A DNA stretch of 64,000 bases, from positions 29,818,131 through 29,882,130 of the forward strand of contig NC_034009.1 in assembly GCF_000346465.2 (NCBI RefSeq). The letters run 5' to 3'. Of the stretch, positions 59,641-64,000 are shown piece by piece. The notes under the pieces are model-generated. The model was given only the letters and a program-made list of their open reading frames with translations, was not told where the DNA came from and did no database searches. This DNA is from Prunus persica (taxonomy: Eukaryota; Streptophyta; Magnoliopsida; Rosales; Rosaceae). The translations under genes were made by a program, and so were the position numbers. Numbering within the stretch: the first letter of the stretch is position 1; every line of letters starts with the position of its first letter.

Positions 59641-60580
59641 ATTAATAGAAAAACACGGACATTACTTGTTCTAGTGTAAGGGTTAAGAAAAAACAATGGA
59701 TAAAGAAAACGAAAGAGAGCAGAAGAAGAAGACGACGAAAGGCAGCAGGTCTAAAAGTCTAGAAATTGCTAGAATATTAACCCAGCAGGTAGCATTTGGT
59801 AAAAGTGATTGTCAAAATGACTAAGCAGCTGATTAAAATATATTTGAAACGGGAAACTTGTCCAATTAGTATGGAAAGATAAACCTCCTTAATCAGCATG
59901 AAGAGATTTATATTAATAGAAAAACACGGACTTTTCTTGTTCTAGTGTAAGGGGTCAAGAAAGAAAAATGGACAAAGAAAACGATAAGAGAGCAGATGAA
60001 GAAGAAAAATAAAAAAGGCAGCAGGTCTGCAGTCTGCACAAGTGCTGATCAGCTGGGAATCTGGATCTGTAGGGAGAGGTGGGACAGATAGAAATTGCTA
60101 GAATATTAACCCAGCAGCAGGTAGCATTTGGTAAAAGTGATTGTCAAAATGATTAAGCGGCTGATTAAAATATATTTGAAACGGGAAACTTGTCCAATTA
60201 GTATGGAAAGATAAACCTCCTTAATCAGCATGAAGAGATTTATATTAATAGAAAAACACGGACTTTTCTTGTTCTAGTGTAAGGGGTTAAGAAAGAAAAA
60301 TGGACAAAGAAAACGATAAGAGAGCAGATGAAGAAGAAAAAGAAAAAAGGCAGCAGGTCTGCAGTCTGCAGAAGTGCTGATGAGCTGGGAATCTGGATCT
60401 GTAGGGAGGGGTGGGACAGATAGAAATTGCTAGAATATTAACACAGCAGGTAGCATTTGGTAAAAGTGATTGTCAAAATTAAGCAGGTGATTAAAATATA
60501 TTAGAAACGGGAAACTTGTCCAATTAGTATGGAAAGACAAACCTCCTTAATCAGCATGAAGAGATTTATATTAATAGAAA
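59641..60580. repeat. ~330-bp tandem repeat, three copies plus a stub
   Basis: Units start with ATTAATAGAAAAACACGGAC at 59641, 59912 and 60244, with an 11-base stub of a fourth at 60570. Lengths are 271, 332 and 326 bp; the first lacks about 60 bp containing CTGCAGTCTGCA to GGTGGGACAGAT. Copies 2 and 3 are nearly identical. No long frame runs through the unit. The array starts 2.5 kb upstream of the LAR ATG. Confidence 0.95.
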
Positions 60581-61678
60581 TTTCAAGTGTGCTCAACCAA
60601 TCAGCATACAAATCCAAATCCTAATCCACTATCTTTATCCTAATAAATATTTTAATTACTCGAATAATCAGCATTCGAATCTGATATGTGAAACTGGAAT
60701 CTTGATAATTAAGGAATCTTGATAATTAAGTTTAGACCCTTCAAGTCGTGTTGTTTACATATAAGAACTAAATTATTAACCTACTATTCGTATTGTGACA
60801 TTATTGGAATATATATACGTACATACAAAAAATCCTCATTTAGGTTGCTAGATACACGTGAAAATGGTTTTTTGTTGTAAAAAAGTTATGGTTTAGGTAT
60901 GATGAAGAAAAAAGTGCTTGCGTTTTAGGAAGAGCAGGTGTGATTAACAATCCTAAGACAATACTAATTAAAAGCCGCCACTCACCTACTAATTAAAATG
61001 TTTATGGTGAGGGTTAAAATAAACTGACGTGACAAGACATGATGCACCACCAATCTCAATTTTCGGAATAAACCGGTGGATCAGATTAACCAATTAAGCT
61101 TTAGGTGCAAATTCAGAATACTACCTACCTACAAAGTGGGTGTTATGAACTCGCAATCAAGAAGCCCTACCCTATAGTACAATTTTAGGCAAAATACGTC
61201 TCTTTCTCAGCCTAAACATTTTAGTCGAATTTTGCTATCTCATCAGGGTAAAAGCAGAAGCGAAAATAACTACTTGAAATTTATCCCCAATAATTCACAG
61301 ATTTCTTCTCTAAAAAAATTCACATCCTAAGTCCCTTACAACTGGGACGAAATTGAATAAGAACTCAGTGTTTTCCTTTTCTTTTCATGTTAGGAAACCT
61401 AACCCCTAGAACTCATGCTACAAAGCACATCTACCAATGGGGCAACTATCAAATAAAAGGGCCTGCTTGAACGGCTCGTTCCTTGGGTTGATATATAGTA
61501 TGTCCACCGATAACAAAGGGGAGAGAAGCGCCTGCTTGAAATTTAGGTCCAAGATTTGCACCTGGTGTTTGCTTAAAGTGCCTCTCTAGAAGGATAGCTC
61601 AAAAATGTAGCCGTGACCTTTGACCTTTGTTTTCTTCGGGGGGTGCTTCTCTCGAAATTTCTTCAGGCTTCTAACAAT
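60581..61678. other. Spacer between the tandem array and the ILP1-like gene
   Basis: AT-rich with TTGATAATTAAG repeated at 60701-60731. The part after about 61400 is likely 3' UTR of the minus-strand gene that ends at 61679. No other feature supported. Confidence 0.5.
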
Positions 61679-63749
61679 TCATAGTGCCTCCTTAAGATTG
61701 AAGGTCCTAGTTAGGTCCCTAGCCTTGTCATACTCATTCAAGTCAACCAACATTTTTTTCAATCTACGGGCAAGTCCGCTAATTTCACTTTGTGTCACAC
61801 CTAGCGAATGCTTCTTCTCCAGAGTCCTTCCCAGTGAGAGCACATAATCCACCAGTGATTGCAACTTACGGCTGCACAATGTAAGGAAAATGAGTAGAGA
61901 GCATTGAACATGCAGTTAAAGGCATTATATAGTAAACAAATATCAGTTTATATAACTCATCTAGTGGTTGGAATACAAAACTTAAGGTGAAAGCAAAAAG
62001 AGTTTTTCTATTTAAACCCCACACTTCTCTTTGTTCACCCATGTTCTTAGTTCACCCCAACTTCTAATTCAAAATTTCACAATTTCTAAGAAAACCCCAC
62101 TATCTTCCCAAACTACCCTCAGATTAAGTATTAATTTACACACACCCCATACACCCCACTTAACCCTCGGATTGATCTAATAACTTATTAAGTTCCTATT
62201 TCGTCAGTTTTGTAGTTTGCCCAATTCAATTGCAAAAGAACCCACCTTTACAAACCCCACAATTTCTGGGAAATTTGGAAAAAGGAATTGGAACCCACCT
62301 CCTATACCCCAAAGAACAATTCCTGAACCCAAAGGCAGGACCTTGATTTTTTAATGTTTCAAACAGCCATCTAATTGACTCTGACTGGGCTAAGCTCAAT
62401 TCCTTGTCCAATGGTCTAATTGCTTTCAGAGTGAAACATATACTGCTAAAGATTTAAGCAGGACTATGTTCTTTCCCTTGAGTTTTTCAATTGGGTTGCA
62501 GCTCAAAACCCCCGTTAAGGGACATGGAAGCTCCGTGCCCAGCAGATTGGGGTGTTTCCCAATTTCCCATTTTATCAATCTCCCAAAACTTAAATCAATT
62601 CACGAACCAAAACCCTCAAATCCCAATTTCTCATTGTTTAAGCAGCTGGACCATGATGATGTATTAGCTGGTGACAGTCCTCTGGATTTGATGGACAAGG
62701 CGGTGGGGAGTAGGAGGGGTGGTGCGCGGTGGGATATTGAGCCATGCACTTGAACTTGTTTTCGGTGGGGTGTGTATAGATGTATTAGGGTTAAATATTA
62801 AGTTGGATGATCTTTTTTGTCTTTTTACACAATAATAAAACTTAACAGCTTAATGATTTAAATATTGGGGTGAACAAAGAGAAGTGTGGGGTTTAACATA
62901 AAAGGGAACTGACAGGGAAGGGGGGAGGGAGTTGGTTACAATGCAACAACATTTTAAGCTAGCCATACTAACAAAATACAATTAGATTTGACAGTTCTAA
63001 GGCTTCTAAATAAAGAAGTTTGCTATGTTATAAAGGGAATGTAGAGTTGGTCTATGATAAACGTGATGTTCAACTCAACTAGTGTTACAATTTTTGTTAA
63101 CCTCTGCAATACCCTGGATGCAAATGTAGGGAAGACCTTCAACAAGGTGAGGGAGGAGAAGAATGGAAGGAAAGGAGAAGGCTACATCTGTTACCAATTT
63201 CAAGCACCAGATTAACTGGGGTTAAACTTAAAACCTCACATCCTTAAAATCATCAGTTGAAGTCAAGAATGCATAACAGACATGGGACACAGAAGTAACT
63301 ATTTCAGAAACAGATTATCATCCTTAACATTCACACAGTTAATAATAGTAAGCAAACTCATGCAAGGAAGTTTACTGTGTTAGTTGAAAGTGCAACAGGG
63401 GATATTTTGAATGGCAGGAAATTCAATATTATTAAAACACTATCGTCATTAGCAATACCTACCGGTCCCCTGTGACATTTGAGCCTGCCCACACCCCAGA
63501 TAGAGAAGCAACAATCCTTTCAGTTCTTGTAATTGCATCATGAACATTTGCAGCAATGCTTCGAACATGAGGTAGAACTTTGCCACATAAGAGTTCCTCA
63601 ATAGCAAGCTTCTCTAGAACTGGAAAAGCAAGGATTTCTTTCCACAAGCAGATGTTTTTCATCAAACGAACAGACAAACCGAATCGATATGCTGCAATCC
63701 GTGCTGCATTTGGCACCGCTGTCAATACAAGTGGGCTCCATGTTGGGAC
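61679..63749 (-). CDS. C-terminal exons of a probable GCFC-domain (ILP1/PAXBP1-like) protein; 5' part outside window
   Basis: Two minus-strand exons are visible: 63749-63463 (phase 0 entry, starting VPTWSPLVLTAVPNAARIAA) and 61871-61679, ending MLVDLNEYDKARDLTRTFNL KEAL then TGA. They join in frame through a 1.6-kb intron with GT-AG ends (donor 63462/63461). The text AAYRFGLSVRLMKNICLWKE, ELLCGKVLPHVRSIAANVHD and RTERIVASLSGVWAG reads as a conserved helical nuclear or cytosolic protein. I associate it with the C-terminus of plant GC-rich-sequence-binding-factor-like/ILP1 proteins, linked to splicing and control of endoreduplication. That name is from weak recall and could be wrong; the coding call is much firmer than the family call. 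The intron holds a TIR element (62012-62896). Confidence 0.65.
62012..62896. mobile_element. Non-autonomous DNA element in the last intron of the ILP1-like gene
   Basis: A perfect 29-bp inverted repeat bounds it: 62012-62040 (TTAAACCCCACACTTCTCTT...) and 62868-62896. The terminal TTAA/TAA bases could include a 3-4-bp target duplication, so PIF/Harbinger is possible but not proven. The interior (885 bp in all) is less AT-rich. It has a plus frame at 62466-62753 that looks like a plastid transit peptide (rich in Ser, Pro, Lys, few acids) and a minus frame at 62226-62411. Neither was recognised; they may be captured gene pieces. Confidence 0.7.
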
Positions 63750-64000
63750 CTATAAATTGGAAATGATGAAGAAAAAAAAGAAACGATATCAACTCAGTTA
63801 CAATCTAGAGTTGACAGGTAGATAATTAAAACATAAGTTAGATAGCATTAATACTTCAATTGCATAAAACATAAATACACCACTTGCATAAATTAAATAC
63901 ATAATGCAAAAATATGTCAATAGACACATATCAGTCCATATGCCTGCTTTAATGTCTTAAAACTTAGTTTGATAATCCAAAAGTTATACCGTAAGATTGG

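Noticed and set aside
62466..62753. 95-aa plus frame as an independent gene
   Set aside because: It lies fully within a TIR-bounded element in an intron of the opposite-strand gene and has no recognised domain; kept only as a possible captured fragment.

Overview
This window is nuclear DNA of a eudicot plant, most likely a woody Rosaceae (an inference from how closely the leucoanthocyanidin reductase resembles remembered apple and pear sequences). Evidence for a plant nucleus: GT-AG introns, AT-rich spacers, long (GA/CT)n runs, plant-only gene families (CLE peptide, TCP, leucoanthocyanidin reductase) and many decayed transposable elements. No tRNA, rRNA, CRISPR array or bacterial-type operon was seen.

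Genes left to right: a chloroplast GET3-type ATPase (1-1564, minus, 3' end cut off); a small unknown membrane protein (2374-2844, minus); a CLE9-13-type signalling peptide (5717-6118, minus); a CWC16/CCDC130 splicing factor (11872-14565, plus, 7 coding exons); a CYC/TB1-clade TCP factor (20207-21721, minus); a nepenthesin-like aspartic protease (29460-30803, plus); a TMO5/T5L1-type bHLH factor (38758-40669, plus, 2 exons); a multi-pass membrane RING protein (44798-50116, plus, 14 exons); leucoanthocyanidin reductase (54661-57092, minus, 5 exons); and the last two visible exons of a probable GCFC/ILP1-like gene (61679-63749, minus, running off the right edge).

The CLE - TCP - bHLH - TM/RING order matches, from memory, the Arabidopsis run CLE12 - TCP12 - bHLH30/T5L1 - At1g68820. 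The protease next to the bHLH matches At3g25700 beside TMO5, so the window looks like an unfractionated ancestral block rich in regulators of branching, vascular cell division and peptide signalling. LAR, the proanthocyanidin enzyme absent from Arabidopsis, sits at its right side.

The spacers hold a dense layer of mobile DNA with readable boundaries: an hAT-type MITE with an 8-bp target duplication; two members of one solo-LTR family (one with a perfect 5-bp duplication), each followed within 70 bp by a member of one long-TIR MULE family (9-bp duplications); a Pack-MULE carrying a dead piece of the chloroplast ATP synthase gamma gene; a Harbinger-like element carrying a dead calmodulin-like piece whose three stops are all TAG; several Tourist-like MITEs, one nested; a Copia-like solo LTR with a triplicated 54-bp box; and two tandem arrays upstream of LAR. 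The most interesting points are the captured gene pieces, the repeated LTR+MULE pairing, the conserved regulatory gene block and the arrays upstream of LAR.
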